Positions 24,857-34,294 of a stretch of DNA of 64,000 nt are shown piece after piece. Source of the stretch: Bog-473 sp963781955 (lineage in GTDB: Bacteria; Actinomycetota; Acidimicrobiia; Acidimicrobiales; RAAP-2). The position numbers and the translations under genes were made by a program. Each line of letters opens with the position of its first letter. Within the stretch, counting starts at the first letter, position 1. The DNA lies in NCBI GenBank assembly GCA_963781955.1, contig CAWAHU010000001.1:1674001-1738000 (forward strand), written 5' to 3'. Under the pieces are notes generated by a model. It saw only the letters and a list, made by a program, of their open reading frames with translations. It searched no databases and was not told the origin of the DNA.

Positions 24857-26380
24857 ATGACGGCGACCCCGTCCCCCGCCCAGCCGACCGCCCGCCGTGC
24901 GCGGGGGCTGTGGGCACGCTGGCGGCGCGGGGTCCTGGCCCTGCTCACCGGCCTCGCCACTTTGGTGCCGGCGGTGGTGGCCCTCACGCCGGGCGTGGCG
25001 GCGGCGGCCTACCCCGACAACCCGGCCCAGCCGGTGAACTTCGGCGACGCCGGCTTCTTCGGGCCCGCCGGCGGACTCAAGCTGAACGCCCCCGCGGTGG
25101 GGATGGCGGCCACTCCCAGCGGGAACGGCTACTGGATCGTGGCGGCCGACGGCGGCATCTTCAACTACGGCGACGCCCAGTTCTACGGCTCGGCAGGCGC
25201 CATCAACCTCAACAAGCCGATCGTGGGCATGGCCCGCACGGCTGATGGCGGCGGCTACTGGCTGGTCGCCTCCGACGGCGGCATCTTCTCCTACGGTGAC
25301 GCGCAGTTCTACGGCTCCACCGGCTCGATCCGCCTGAACAAGCCCGTCGTGGGGATGGCGCCCACTCCCGACGGGCGCGGCTACTGGCTGGTCGCCTCCG
25401 ACGGCGGCATCTTCGCGTACGGTGACGCCCAGTTCTACGGCTCCACCGGCTCGATCCGCCTGAACCAGCCCGTCGTGGGGATGGCCGCCACGGCCAGCGG
25501 GCACGGCTACTGGTTCGTGGCCGCGGACGGCGGCATCTTCGCGTACGGTGACGCGCCGTTCCTCGGCTCCATGGGGGGGAGCACGTTGGCCGCCCCGATC
25601 GTGGGGATGGCCGCCAGCGCCAGTGGCTACTGGCTTGCCGCCCGGGACGGGGGTGTCTTCACCTACGGGGTCCCCTTCGCCGGGTCCATGGGTGGGCAGT
25701 CCAACCCCAACCCCATCACTGCCGTCGCAGCCACCCCCAGCGGTAACGGCTACTGGCTGCTGCCCACAACTCCCCCGCCGGCTCCACCAACCCTCAGCCC
25801 TGGTTCGAGCGGCGCCGCCGTCAGTGCGCTGCAGAATCAGCTGCTCGCGCTCGGCTACTGGGTCGACACGACCGGCGGTTCCTTCGACGACAGCACCGAG
25901 CAAGCGGTCTGGGCGCTCCAGAAGGCGGCGGGCCTCCCCCGCGACGGCGTCGTCGGCCCCGCCACTTGGGCGGCACTGGGCAACGGGGTGGTCCCGCACA
26001 CGCGCAGCACGTCGGGATACGTGATCGAGATCAACCTGGCGCTCGACCTGCTGATGGTGGTGAGCAACGGGCACCTGGAGTACACGCTCAACACGTCGAC
26101 CGGTGGGGGCTACACCTACGTACAGGATGGCGTCACCAACGTGGCCCTTACTCCCACCGGGGTCTTCCAGACCTTCCGCGTCGTCAACGGGACGGTCGTC
26201 GACACGCTCGGCACGCTGTACCGGCCTCGCTTCTTCGTGGCCGGGTACGCCATCCACGGCGACTCGTCCGTCCCCCCCTACCCGGTCTCACACGGCTGCG
26301 CCCGCGTCAGCAACGAGGCCATCGACTGGATCTGGGCCAACAACATCGACCCGATTGGGACCACCGTCTCGGTCTACTGA
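24857..26380 (+). CDS. Secreted L,D-transpeptidase with propeller-like repeats and PG-binding domain
   Basis: A 507-residue exported protein. Residues 1-50 form an Arg-rich signal peptide (cleavage near GVAAAAYPDN). Residues ~60-315 hold about six repeats of ~42 residues centred on GYWLVASDGGIFAYGDAQF, likely one beta-propeller. Residues ~325-375 are a peptidoglycan_binding_1 domain (GSSGAAVSALQNQLLALGYW, AVWALQKAAGLPRDG). Residues ~385-507 form the YkuD catalytic domain with His467, His479 and Cys481 in HGDSSVPPYPVSHGCARVS. It makes or remodels 3-3 peptidoglycan crosslinks, and the propeller may anchor it to a surface ligand. GAGGAGC precedes the ATG. Confidence 0.93.
   Translation: MTATPSPAQPTARRARGLWARWRRGVLALLTGLATLVPAVVALTPGVAAAAYPDNPAQPVNFGDAGFFGPAGGLKLNAPAVGMAATPSGNGYWIVAADGGIFNYGDAQFYGSAGAINLNKPIVGMARTADGGGYWLVASDGGIFSYGDAQFYGSTGSIRLNKPVVGMAPTPDGRGYWLVASDGGIFAYGDAQFYGSTGSIRLNQPVVGMAATASGHGYWFVAADGGIFAYGDAPFLGSMGGSTLAAPIVGMAASASGYWLAARDGGVFTYGVPFAGSMGGQSNPNPITAVAATPSGNGYWLLPTTPPPAPPTLSPGSSGAAVSALQNQLLALGYWVDTTGGSFDDSTEQAVWALQKAAGLPRDGVVGPATWAALGNGVVPHTRSTSGYVIEINLALDLLMVVSNGHLEYTLNTSTGGGYTYVQDGVTNVALTPTGVFQTFRVVNGTVVDTLGTLYRPRFFVAGYAIHGDSSVPPYPVSHGCARVSNEAIDWIWANNIDPIGTTVSVY
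25253..25630 (+). repeat. 126-bp tandem repeats inside the L,D-transpeptidase gene
   Basis: The coding repeat GYWLVASDGG recurs with a 126-bp period (for example at 25253 and 25379). Neighbouring copies are nearly identical in DNA around the segment encoding FYGSTGSIRLN, which suggests recent unit duplication or gene conversion. More diverged copies flank the core on both sides. Confidence 0.75.
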
Positions 26381-26425
26381 TCGTGTCCGCCAGCTCCCCG
26401 GCCTGCTTGGGGCCCGAAGGGCGCG

Positions 26426-26447
26426 GCGCCTGAACCGATTCAGGCGC
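26426..26447. terminator. Bidirectional hairpin between convergent genes
   Basis: GCGCCTGAA (26426-26434), loop CCGA, TTCAGGCGC (26439-26447) form a perfect 9-bp stem between the end of the L,D-transpeptidase gene and the stop of the convergent PilZ gene, which it overlaps. It probably terminates both transcripts. Confidence 0.7.
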
Positions 26448-26916
26448 TGAGGGGCTGCGCCGGCTGCCCGATCCGAGCCCGGTTCCGGCTCAGGACCTCG
26501 TTGAGGTAGGACCGTGCCGCCACGTGGCAGTACTCCACCAAGGCGATCCGGTCGAGATCGGCTCGAGGCGCCACGGTCCCACCGATGCGAAAGCCACGGT
26601 CCCCCTCGAGGTCGGGTCGGCATCCGGTCACCGTGAGCCTGAGCCGTGTGGCCTGGGTGTGCCCGTCCATCATCGGCAGCCCGGCCACCAGATCGACGTG
26701 CTCCCCGAGCTCGACCGGACACGGACTCACCAGGCCGACACCGGCCGTGGTCAGGTCGACCACCCACACGACCACGTCGTCCATCATCCCGGCCACCTCG
26801 ACGGGTGCCCGCACGTGGCGGCGCCGCTCGACCCGCCGGCCCTTCACTCCAAACGCAGCCGTGAGGAGCCGGGTCAGCGGGCCGGACGCGGTCATCCCCT
26901 GGTCGGCGTGGTTCAC
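26440..26916 (-). CDS. PilZ-domain protein
   Basis: A 158-residue protein with a PilZ c-di-GMP-binding domain: the RxxxR-type motif ERRRHVRAPVEV at about residues 30-42, followed by VVDLTTAGVGLVSP (the D/N-x-S/T-x-x-G-like motif, here DLTTAG). The C-terminal helix (LVEYCHVAARSYLNEVLSR) is beyond the usual domain. A GGDEF-EAL enzyme lies 1 kb upstream on the same strand, so this may be a local effector. The start could be the first Met or the one at residue 8. Confidence 0.8.
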   Translation of the reverse strand: MNHADQGMTASGPLTRLLTAAFGVKGRRVERRRHVRAPVEVAGMMDDVVVWVVDLTTAGVGLVSPCPVELGEHVDLVAGLPMMDGHTQATRLRLTVTGCRPDLEGDRGFRIGGTVAPRADLDRIALVEYCHVAARSYLNEVLSRNRARIGQPAQPLSA

Positions 26917-26984
26917 CCTTCCGATTTCGGCAGGTCAGGGACCGTCCTTGAGCGGCCCCGGGCGGCACTCCCGCACCGCGGGGT

Positions 26985-27305
26985 TCAGTTCCAGTCCAAG
27001 ATGCCCTTCCAACGCGCCGTGCCCTTCTGGCGGGGTGGGACATCTTGGAGGGCATCGGCCCGGTGCATCTGCAACCAGGCCGTCAGCTCCTGGGCGTCCT
27101 TGAGGACGACCTCCTCGTCGGTCTCCATGACGTAGAGAAGGATGCCCTCGCCTTCCGCCGTGACGGAGAACTCGACCTCACCCCCGTCGACGAAGCACCA
27201 GAGGGGGCTGGCTCCGGGTGTCGTCCTGGGCTCGAGCCTCCAGCCCGGGCGTCGGCCAAGGAGGTCCGACACCTCCGAGCGCGCGTTATTGCGGTGACGG
27301 GCCAT
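26985..27305 (-). CDS. Small hypothetical protein
   Basis: A 106-residue soluble protein starting at ATG 27305 (MARHRNNARSEV). Segments such as LWCFVDGGEVEFSVTAEGEGILLYVMETDEEVVLKDAQELTAWL suggest a beta-rich N-terminal half followed by an acidic helix. The C-terminus is RWKGILDWN. Not recognised. It lies between the CBS and PilZ genes on the same strand. Confidence 0.7.
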   Translation of the reverse strand: MARHRNNARSEVSDLLGRRPGWRLEPRTTPGASPLWCFVDGGEVEFSVTAEGEGILLYVMETDEEVVLKDAQELTAWLQMHRADALQDVPPRQKGTARWKGILDWN

Positions 27306-27334
27306 CTCAGGCCGGAAGGATACAGGGGCGGAGG

Positions 27335-27757
27335 CTACTCCCCCTCGGAGAAGAGGTCCTCGGCCGCGTACGCACCTAGGAGGTCGCGCACCGAAACCAC
27401 GCCCACGAACACGCCGTCCCGCTCGACGAGGACGTGCCTGATGTAGTGCTCCATCATCTCGGCCGTCACCTCGGCGACCGTCGAAGTGACGTCGCACCAC
27501 AACAGCTTCGAGTGGGCCACCTCCCCGGCCGGGGTGGCGACCGGGTCACGGCCCTCGGCCAGCGCGTGCACAACGTCACGCTCGGAGATCACACCTATCG
27601 GCTTGCCGCCATGGCCCACGAGCACCACACCGACGTTGGCCTCACTCAGCTCGCGAGCCACCTGCACCAACGTGGCCTCGGGCGCCACGAAGACGACCTC
27701 CTCGGCGAACACCTCGGCAATCGGTGTCGCCCCGCCGCCCAGCTCGATCTCGTCCAT
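27335..27757 (-). CDS. CBS-pair domain protein
   Basis: A 140-residue protein made of two CBS motifs: VFAEEVVFVAPEATLVQVARELSE with VGVVLVGHGGKPIGVISERDVVHAL, then TSTVAEVTAEMMEHYIRHVLVERDGVFVGVVSVRDLL. CBS pairs bind adenine nucleotides and act as energy or redox sensors. I prefer ATG 27757 (MDEIELGGG) over the GTG-led extension, since the first 27 residues of the longer frame look non-coding. Thirty bases upstream of the hypothetical gene at 27.3 kb, probably the same unit. Confidence 0.87.
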   Translation of the reverse strand: MDEIELGGGATPIAEVFAEEVVFVAPEATLVQVARELSEANVGVVLVGHGGKPIGVISERDVVHALAEGRDPVATPAGEVAHSKLLWCDVTSTVAEVTAEMMEHYIRHVLVERDGVFVGVVSVRDLLGAYAAEDLFSEGE

Positions 27758-27861
27758 GCCGTCACTGTGCGGCAATGAAGGCCTGGCCGACCAGGGACGT
27801 TCGTCCCTTGTTCGGCGGATGAGCGAACCCGCGTCCACAATGAGTGGGGGCGCTCAGACGC

Positions 27862-30300
27862 TTATATGAACATGTCCGACCGGGGTTCGGACCTCAGGTG
27901 CACCTGCGTCTCCTCGCCGGCCCGGCCCAGCAGCTCGTGGATGACCCACGGCGGGACCGGTCGTGAGAAGAGCGTCCCCTGACCCCAGAGGCATCCCTCC
28001 GAGCGCAGCTGAGCCAGCTGCTCGGAGTCCTCGATCCCTTCGGCGATCACCTGGAGCTCGAGCGTCTTGCTGAGTTGGAGCACCGCCCGCACCACGGCGA
28101 TGGCGTGAGTCGAGGTACCCATGGCCGCCACGAAGGAGCGGTCGATCTTCAGCGCGTCCACGTCGAACTGCAGCAGGTAGGCGAGCGACGAATAGCCCGT
28201 GCCGAAGTCGTCGATGGCGACGCGCACGCCATGGTGCTTGAGGAGGGCGAGGTTGCGGTTGGCGGTCTCCGACGCCTGGATCAGCCCGCTCTCGGTGATC
28301 TCGACCACCAGTGCACCCCGGGGAGCCCCGTGGCGCGCCATCGCGTCCATCACGTCGTCGACGAACCTCGGGTCCTCCAGCTGCTGCGCCGACGCGTTGA
28401 CCGTGACACCGATGTCGTGACCGGCCGACCACCACTGCGCCGCGTTGCGGCAGGCCTCGTCGAGGACCCAGCGCCCGACCTCGATGATGCGCCCCGATTG
28501 CTCCAACACGGGGATGAACTGGGCGGGCAGGACCGTCCCGTGCACGGGGTGCTCCCAGCGCAGGAGTGCCTCTGCCCCGGCGAGGCGGCCGCCGTGCAAG
28601 TCGTAGATGGGTTGGAACAAGAGAGCGAACTGCTGCTCGCTGAGCGCCGTAGCCAGCTCGGCCTGCAACTGGAGCCTCTGCAGCGCCGTCGACCGCATCT
28701 CGGGTACGAACGACACCCAGGCGTCGCGGCCGGCCAGCTTGGCCTGATAGAGGGCCATGTCCGCTTCACGAAACAGCTCGTTGGCGTTGTCCGGTACCCC
28801 ATGTGCCACGCCGATGCTGATCGTGAGCTGGACGAGCGGGCCCTCCTCCCCCATGACCCGGACGGGCTGGGACACGGCCACCCGCAGGCGCTGAGCCACG
28901 GCCGCCACTGCGTCGTCGGACACCTTGGACTCGACCAGCACGACGAACTCGTCGCCGCCCATTCGGCCGACGAGCTCGCCCTGGCGCAGCTGGGCCGCGA
29001 GCCGCTTCGCCATACACTCGAGCACTTCGTCGCCCGCTTCGTGACCGAGCGTGTCGTTGATGTCCTTGAAATTGTCAACGTCGATGAAGAACACGGCGAG
29101 CCGCCTCTGCCTGACCCGACAGTGATCGAGCATCACGTCGGCCTGCTCCAGCACCGCCGTCCGGTTGGGCAACCCAGTGAGCCCGTCGTGCTGCGCCTGG
29201 TGCACGAGGAGCTCCTCAGCGGCCTTGCGGTCGGAGATGTCCCGCATGTTGACCACCCAGCCGTCGACGGCAGGGTCCCCGAGCAGGTCGGTGACCACGG
29301 CTTCGACGTCCTTGACCCGACCGTTGCGCCCGACCATCTTGACCTCGATCTGGGGTGACACGGCCGAGACCTGAAGGACTGCGTTCAGTTGCCCGGCGGC
29401 ACGCTCGACGTCGTCAGAGTGCACGAAGCTCATCACGTCCTGGCCGACGAGCTCCTCGGGGGGGATGTCCAGCAGGAACCGGGCGGCCGGACTGGCGTAG
29501 GTGATCCGGGCGTCGGCGGCAACGACGAGCGTCGTGTCGGTGGAGTGCTGGACCAGCGAGCGGAAGCGCTCCTCGCTCTGGCGCAGCGAGTGTTCGGCCG
29601 CTTCGCGGCGCTCCACGATGGCCGCGGCCATGCGCACGATGAAGCAGAGGATGAACGTGCTCATGACCGTCACGGACTGAGAGTCGCCCGGGTCCAGGAA
29701 GCTCGGCGCAATGTGCAGAAGAACCAGGACCTCGCCGGTCCCGACGCCCAGGAGGCTCCATCCCAGTGCGGACTTCCACACTCTGGAGCCGTCCAGCGAG
29801 AAGGTCTGCAGCGCGCCCAGCGCGTAGGCCGGGATGAGGACGGGGCCCCACCCGGTCAAGAAGATGGCGGCCGTGACCGTGGCCGCCTGCACCGCCATGC
29901 GGCACTGACGGCGCCACGCCGTGTGCACCTGCTCGTAAGCCTTGGTCGCCGCCAGGTTGGCCACGGGGACGGCCAGGAACACGCTCAGCCAAAGCCAGAG
30001 GGGGTGGGTGGCAATGACGCCGAAGCGCTCGAGGACGATGACGACGGGCAGCGCAGCAGGGCCGATGAGGTACCCCAAGACGGACGGGTCGACCCGGGAC
30101 CAGATCTTGTGTCCGTCGTGGGGTTCCTGGTCACTCCCGTCCGGACCGGCCTGGACCGACCCGCCCCCCACTGCTTCCATGCGCGACGCCCCCATCCCAG
30201 TTGCCCGGACTGGGAGAAGGATCGACACGGAGGCGAGCCCGCTGAAGTCGCTCTCGGAAAACTCCTGACCAATGGCGTCCCCGAGGCAGCCTGTGACCAC
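27862..30300 (-). CDS. Membrane PAS-GGDEF-EAL c-di-GMP enzyme
   Basis: Up to 812 residues. About five membrane helices (residues ~75-235, beginning VLGYLIGPAALPVVIVL) precede a PAS domain (~245-365), a GGDEF domain (~375-540) and an EAL domain (~555-795). The cyclase site is intact (GRMGGDEFV). The phosphodiesterase site retains EALLRW, NASAQQL, EITES, DDFGTGYSS and KIDRSF with EGIED, so both activities could exist. It makes and/or degrades c-di-GMP, with membrane and PAS sensing. Start uncertain: GTG 30300 is the longest, and ATG 30195 (MGASRMEAV) is equally credible. Confidence 0.93.
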   Translation of the reverse strand: MVTGCLGDAIGQEFSESDFSGLASVSILLPVRATGMGASRMEAVGGGSVQAGPDGSDQEPHDGHKIWSRVDPSVLGYLIGPAALPVVIVLERFGVIATHPLWLWLSVFLAVPVANLAATKAYEQVHTAWRRQCRMAVQAATVTAAIFLTGWGPVLIPAYALGALQTFSLDGSRVWKSALGWSLLGVGTGEVLVLLHIAPSFLDPGDSQSVTVMSTFILCFIVRMAAAIVERREAAEHSLRQSEERFRSLVQHSTDTTLVVAADARITYASPAARFLLDIPPEELVGQDVMSFVHSDDVERAAGQLNAVLQVSAVSPQIEVKMVGRNGRVKDVEAVVTDLLGDPAVDGWVVNMRDISDRKAAEELLVHQAQHDGLTGLPNRTAVLEQADVMLDHCRVRQRRLAVFFIDVDNFKDINDTLGHEAGDEVLECMAKRLAAQLRQGELVGRMGGDEFVVLVESKVSDDAVAAVAQRLRVAVSQPVRVMGEEGPLVQLTISIGVAHGVPDNANELFREADMALYQAKLAGRDAWVSFVPEMRSTALQRLQLQAELATALSEQQFALLFQPIYDLHGGRLAGAEALLRWEHPVHGTVLPAQFIPVLEQSGRIIEVGRWVLDEACRNAAQWWSAGHDIGVTVNASAQQLEDPRFVDDVMDAMARHGAPRGALVVEITESGLIQASETANRNLALLKHHGVRVAIDDFGTGYSSLAYLLQFDVDALKIDRSFVAAMGTSTHAIAVVRAVLQLSKTLELQVIAEGIEDSEQLAQLRSEGCLWGQGTLFSRPVPPWVIHELLGRAGEETQVHLRSEPRSDMFI

Positions 30301-30548
30301 CGAGGAACAGAGGGTGGGAGGCGGCTCGCGCCAACGCCACTCTCGTCCCGCCGGTGCACCTCCCGCCGGCCCGTATCCTCGTCCTCAGCCACCCGGTCCC
30401 ACGAATCCTTCGCGGCCCCGTGGGAACGTCCCGGTGGTCCAGAGATGATCGGCTGGGCGGAGCCCGGGCCCATTCCAGCAGGCCCAACCCGCGAGGCGGC
30501 TCCTGGTCATCGTCTTGATCTGGCGGCCGTCGGGTGGAGGTCGAGACC

Positions 30549-30809
30549 ATGAAGGGCGAGATTCTCGGGCCGGACATGTTCATCGTCTTCATCGTGGCCG
30601 TCGCGGGTCTGCTTGTACCGATCTGGGCCTTCGCTGATGCAGCCTCGAGGCCGTCGGCCGCCTTCGCCGCGGCACGCTCGTCGAAGGCAATGTGGATCAC
30701 GTTGATCGCGATGGTCTGGTTGGTTGCTGGAATTGTTCGATTCGTGCTCGCCTGTGTGTACCCGGCGTCGATCCGACCGAGAGTGAAAGCGATCAGCGGA
30801 CAACCCTGA
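30549..30809 (+). CDS. Small two-helix membrane protein
   Basis: An 86-residue protein starting at ATG 30549, twelve bases after a GGAGG ribosome site. Two hydrophobic helices (MFIVFIVAVAGLLVPIWAFA and ITLIAMVWLVAGIVRFVLACVY) are joined by a basic loop (ASRPSAAFAAARSSKAM). Similar to short actinobacterial integral membrane proteins of unknown role. Divergent from the c-di-GMP enzyme gene. Confidence 0.65.
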   Translation: MKGEILGPDMFIVFIVAVAGLLVPIWAFADAASRPSAAFAAARSSKAMWITLIAMVWLVAGIVRFVLACVYPASIRPRVKAISGQP

Positions 30810-30878
30810 CCCGGTGATCTGAGCACTCGGATCCTGCTTCATCTGGGAACTCCGATCCCAGATCCGTCCCCAAGAGTC

Positions 30879-31721
30879 CTACGCAGCGCCTATCCAGCTG
30901 ACACCGATCATCTGAGGGCCGCCGTGCACGCCGACGACAGCACCCAACCTGCCGACTCGGACACCCTCGCGCGGAAAGCGAGGAGCGATGAGCTCGAGGA
31001 ACTGGTCGATGTCAGGTGCGCCACCGTGCATCACCGCAACGTCCTCGATCGGCCCGGCAGCGCTCAAGCGTTCGTAGAGCATCTGCAGTGCCCTCTTGCG
31101 TGTCCGAGCCTTGCCGGATTCGTGGACGACTCCACCGGTAAGGTCGATCACCGGCTTGATCGACAGCAGGGATCCCACCATTGCCGTGGCGCCCCCAATT
31201 CGCCCACCCTTCTTCAGGTTCTCCAACGTGTTCAGGGCCGCAAGCACGTGCGTGCGCGGGATGAGGTCGCTGACTCGTCGCAACACTGCGCCCACGTCGG
31301 CCCCCCCGGCAGCTGTCTTGGCGGCTTCGACCACCAGGGTGCCGAGCCCACTCGACACGGTCCGGCTGTCGATCACATGGACGAGAATCCGTCCCTGGCA
31401 AGCAGCGGCAGCCGTGCGTGCTGATTGAAATGTGGTTGACAAGTCGCTCGAGATGTTGAGGCACACCACTGCCTCAGCGCCTGCATCGCTTGCATTCCGA
31501 AACGCCTGTTCAAAGGCCCCCGGCGACGGGCACGCCGTTTGGGGGAGGTCCTCGCTGTTCGCCATTCGTTGGTAGAAGTCTTCGACGCTCAGGTCCTGTC
31601 GGTCGGTGAAATCCTCGCTCCCAAATCGAATGGTCAGCGGCACGATCTCGACGTTGAACGGGTCGATGTCGTCCTGGTCCAGGTCGCAAGAGCTGTCAGT
31701 CACCACGAAGACTCCAGGCAT
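30879..31721 (-). CDS. DegV family lipid-binding protein
   Basis: A 280-residue DegV/FakB-like protein: VVTDSSCDLDQDDI at the N-terminus, VPLTIRFGSEDFTD, the TACPSPGAFEQAF segment (family T-S-Q/P-P), VCLNISSDLSTTFQSA, VIDSRTVSSGLGTLV, LENLKKGGRIGG and a C-terminal GPQMIGVSW. Family members bind a fatty acid and present it to a kinase. The kinase partner (FakA) is not visible here. ATG 31721 follows a strong AGGAGGAGG site. Confidence 0.92.
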   Translation of the reverse strand: MPGVFVVTDSSCDLDQDDIDPFNVEIVPLTIRFGSEDFTDRQDLSVEDFYQRMANSEDLPQTACPSPGAFEQAFRNASDAGAEAVVCLNISSDLSTTFQSARTAAAACQGRILVHVIDSRTVSSGLGTLVVEAAKTAAGGADVGAVLRRVSDLIPRTHVLAALNTLENLKKGGRIGGATAMVGSLLSIKPVIDLTGGVVHESGKARTRKRALQMLYERLSAAGPIEDVAVMHGGAPDIDQFLELIAPRFPREGVRVGRLGAVVGVHGGPQMIGVSWIGAA

Positions 31722-31923
31722 ATGAGCCTCCTCCTCTCTGCGGTCTTCGCATTCAGGTGCCCAAGGTTGAAACGGATAGGGAGCACCAGAGTCTGAATCG
31801 CCAAAGGATAGTTTGACCACACCGAAGGAGGCGGTGGCCGACGAGCGCAGGGCTGGGGGCCGGCTGACAACCTCGCTCCGCGGCCCCCCGGGGCGGCACC
31901 GGCCCAGGTGCGAGAATCGGGGT

Positions 31924-32274
31924 CTAGGACCAGCCGAGCTCGCGCAGGCGGGCTTCGCCGATGCCGAAGTGGTGTCCCACCTCGTGGAGCAACGTTCCTC
32001 TCACCCGATGAGCCAATTCCTCAGGCGTGTTTGCGGACTGGCAGATTGTGGCGAGGTAGAGCGTGATCCGATCGGGAGTCACCCCTGCATAGCCGGTCCG
32101 ACTCGTCAATGGAATCCCCTCATAGAGGCCGAGGAGCGGACCAGGCGGGCTCTCGTCGTCGATGATGATGGCCACGTTCTCCATTTCAGCGCGCAGCTTG
32201 TCGGGGATCGTCGCCAGGGCTTCGGCCACCAAGGCTTCGAACGCATCGACGTCGACCGGTTCCATTCCAACCAC
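31924..32274 (-). CDS. Zincin-like metallopeptidase family protein
   Basis: A 116-residue protein of the minimal zincin family (DUF1025-like): FEALVAEALATIPDKLRAEMENVAIIIDDE, GLYEGIPLTSR, DRITLYLATIC and HRVRGTLLHEVGHHFG, where HEVGH is the zinc HExxH motif. Such proteins are widespread in actinobacteria, but the substrate is unknown. Cytoplasmic, no signal peptide. The start may be the second Met (MEPVDVD). Confidence 0.85.
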   Translation of the reverse strand: MVGMEPVDVDAFEALVAEALATIPDKLRAEMENVAIIIDDESPPGPLLGLYEGIPLTSRTGYAGVTPDRITLYLATICQSANTPEELAHRVRGTLLHEVGHHFGIGEARLRELGWS

Positions 32275-32304
32275 CTTGCCAGTGATCGGACGTCTCCGCG
32301 AAGT

Positions 32305-32966
32305 TCAGTGCGTGACCTGGAGCAGTTCGAGAATAATCCGTTGTTCTGCTCTGGCCTCGCTGGAGCCCGTGCCACCGCGCCCGGTTGCCCAGTGAGCGAG
32401 GTCTGAGGCGGTCGAACCGCGGTCGTTTTGTTGGCGTGGATCGGCACCGGCGCGCAGCAGGGCCTCGACGGCAGCCGAGCATCGTTTTCGTACGGCTCGA
32501 TGCAGGGGTGTCACACCGCCTGCCGCGGTTGCGTTGGGATCCGCGCCCGCCATGATGAGACGGAGAATGACCTCGCGCTGGCGTGTCGGGTTCCAGCTTG
32601 CCGAGCCAGGGACGCCGATCACCGCCGCGTGGAGCGGTTCGGCCCCCGCCGGTTTCTGGCTCGAACGTCTGCGCCGCGAGTGACCAGGTCCTGTGCCATC
32701 TCGGAGTCGTAACTGAACCCGGCCGCATGCAACGCCGTGTCACCTTCGTACAGAGTCGTGAGACCGGCCGCGTCAGAAATGGCGATTGCTTCCTCCGTTG
32801 CCTTGGATGACACTGTGCGTGCGGTGCGGACTGGAGGCCGACGATGTCCCGGCGTCCCGGGGCCGGCCCAGAACCCGCCGCAAATGGGCTCACATCCGGA
32901 TGCCCGCTTGACTAGCTTGCTGGGGGAATGTTCTGGTTGTGACGGAACAGGTTGGTCGGGTCCCAC
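32305..32966 (-). pseudogene. Ankyrin-repeat protein, frameshifted
   Basis: About four ankyrin repeats spread over two frames. EGDTALHAAGFSYDSEMAQDLVTRGADVRARNRRG is followed, after adding one G to the five-G run at 32643-32647, by AEPLHAAVIGV and then GVTPLHRAVRKRCSAAVEALLRAGADPRQQND. A single-base homopolymer error or mutation therefore splits a ~200-residue protein. The start is uncertain because no good ribosome site is seen. The 5' end overlaps the end of the FAD oxidase gene, and the stop is 31 bases from the zincin gene. Protein-protein interaction role only by family. Confidence 0.7.
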
Positions 32967-34294
32967 TTGGCCTTGAGACTCCGTAATCGAGCGTATTTCT
33001 CAGTCCCGAATCCAGATTCGACCCGGTCCTGACCTTCATCTCCGAGGAAGTTGAGATACACCCGCCCGGTGCTCCATGGCTTCATGGCGCCCGCCAACTC
33101 CCTCGTGTAGGCGATGTTCTTCTCGCTAAGGCCCGGCTCGGCCCACATCGATAGGTAGTGAATGTTCCACGGCGTCTTGCGCTGACCGAACGCCATCGCG
33201 TCATCGTCAACTCGCGCGATTGCGCCTCCGCCGGCCACAACAATGATCTGGGTCAGCGGTGAGACCGGTCGCGTTGCCTTGTCCACCAGCACATCGACTG
33301 CGGGATCTGGCAACTCGTCGTAGAAGTCTCCGGTCCAGTAATTGAGCATTCCCTCGGGATTGGCCGGGTCGAGAAGCTGCTGGACGGCAACATAAGGCAT
33401 CGGTTGCACCATGCTCAGCGCCGGGGGCCCGAACTCCAGGAGCGGTGCTAGCACCTTCGGGGCATCCTCGACGTCCCCGCAATAGCAGAGCACGACGCCG
33501 ATCACCGGCTGACCACGGACCGGCTCGGGCACGAACTCCTCGGGAGGGGCACTGATGAAGGCCAAGCCGCTCCCGACCTCGTCTGGCGCCGCCAACATGA
33601 AGTCACGCCAGAACCGGACCAGCTCCCCGCCCGCCTCAGGCGGATACATGAGGAGACCGCCGAAGACGATCGGACCGATCGGATGGAGTCGGAAGTGGAA
33701 GGCAGTGACGACGCCGAAGTTCCCACCGCCTCCGCGCAGGGCCCAGAAGAGATCGGAGTTGTCGGCGTCGGACGCCACCACCTGACGACCGTCCGCCGTG
33801 ACGACTTCGGCCTTTATGAGGTTGTCGCAGGTGAAGCCCAACTTCCTCTCGAGCCAGCCGCTGCCACTGCCCAAGGAGAGCCCCCCGATCCCGGTTGTCG
33901 AGACCCGACCACCGGTGACGGCGAGGCCGTGCTCTTGGGTCGCAGCATCCAACTCACCCCAGGTCAAGCCACCTTCCGCCCGAACTGTGGCGGCCTCGAC
34001 GTCGATGTCGATGTCCTTCATGGCGCGAAGGTCCACGCACACTCCGTCGTCACAGACCGCGGCGCCGGTCACACCGTGTCCTGCTCCATACACCGAGAGG
34101 GGTAGATCTTCGGCCCGGGCCAGGTTGATAGCAGCTGCCACGTCGTTGGCGTCCGAACACTGAGCTATCACCGCCGGAGTGCGGTCGATCATCCCGTTGA
34201 AGACCTTCCGAGCTTCGTCATAGCCGTCATCGCCGGGGTGTAGCAGCGTGCCTCGGAAGCCAGCCGGAGCGTAGCGATCCAGTCCAGAACTCAT
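32912..34294 (-). CDS. FAD-linked oxidase, berberine-bridge-enzyme type
   Basis: A 460-residue oxidase with an N-terminal PP-loop FAD domain (FAD_binding_4). SVYGAGHGVTGAAVCDDGVCVDLRAM holds the His that normally carries 8-alpha FAD, and GGRVSTTGIGGLSLGSGSGW is the second flavin loop. The Cys used for bicovalent flavin is absent, so attachment is probably single. DLFWALRGGGGNFGVVTAF is the VAO-family signature, and the C-terminal BBE tail RLRSLKAKWDPTNLFRHNQNI is present. ATG 34294 follows GGAGGT. A secondary-metabolite or sugar substrate is possible. Confidence 0.92.
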   Translation of the reverse strand: MSSGLDRYAPAGFRGTLLHPGDDGYDEARKVFNGMIDRTPAVIAQCSDANDVAAAINLARAEDLPLSVYGAGHGVTGAAVCDDGVCVDLRAMKDIDIDVEAATVRAEGGLTWGELDAATQEHGLAVTGGRVSTTGIGGLSLGSGSGWLERKLGFTCDNLIKAEVVTADGRQVVASDADNSDLFWALRGGGGNFGVVTAFHFRLHPIGPIVFGGLLMYPPEAGGELVRFWRDFMLAAPDEVGSGLAFISAPPEEFVPEPVRGQPVIGVVLCYCGDVEDAPKVLAPLLEFGPPALSMVQPMPYVAVQQLLDPANPEGMLNYWTGDFYDELPDPAVDVLVDKATRPVSPLTQIIVVAGGGAIARVDDDAMAFGQRKTPWNIHYLSMWAEPGLSEKNIAYTRELAGAMKPWSTGRVYLNFLGDEGQDRVESGFGTEKYARLRSLKAKWDPTNLFRHNQNIPPAS

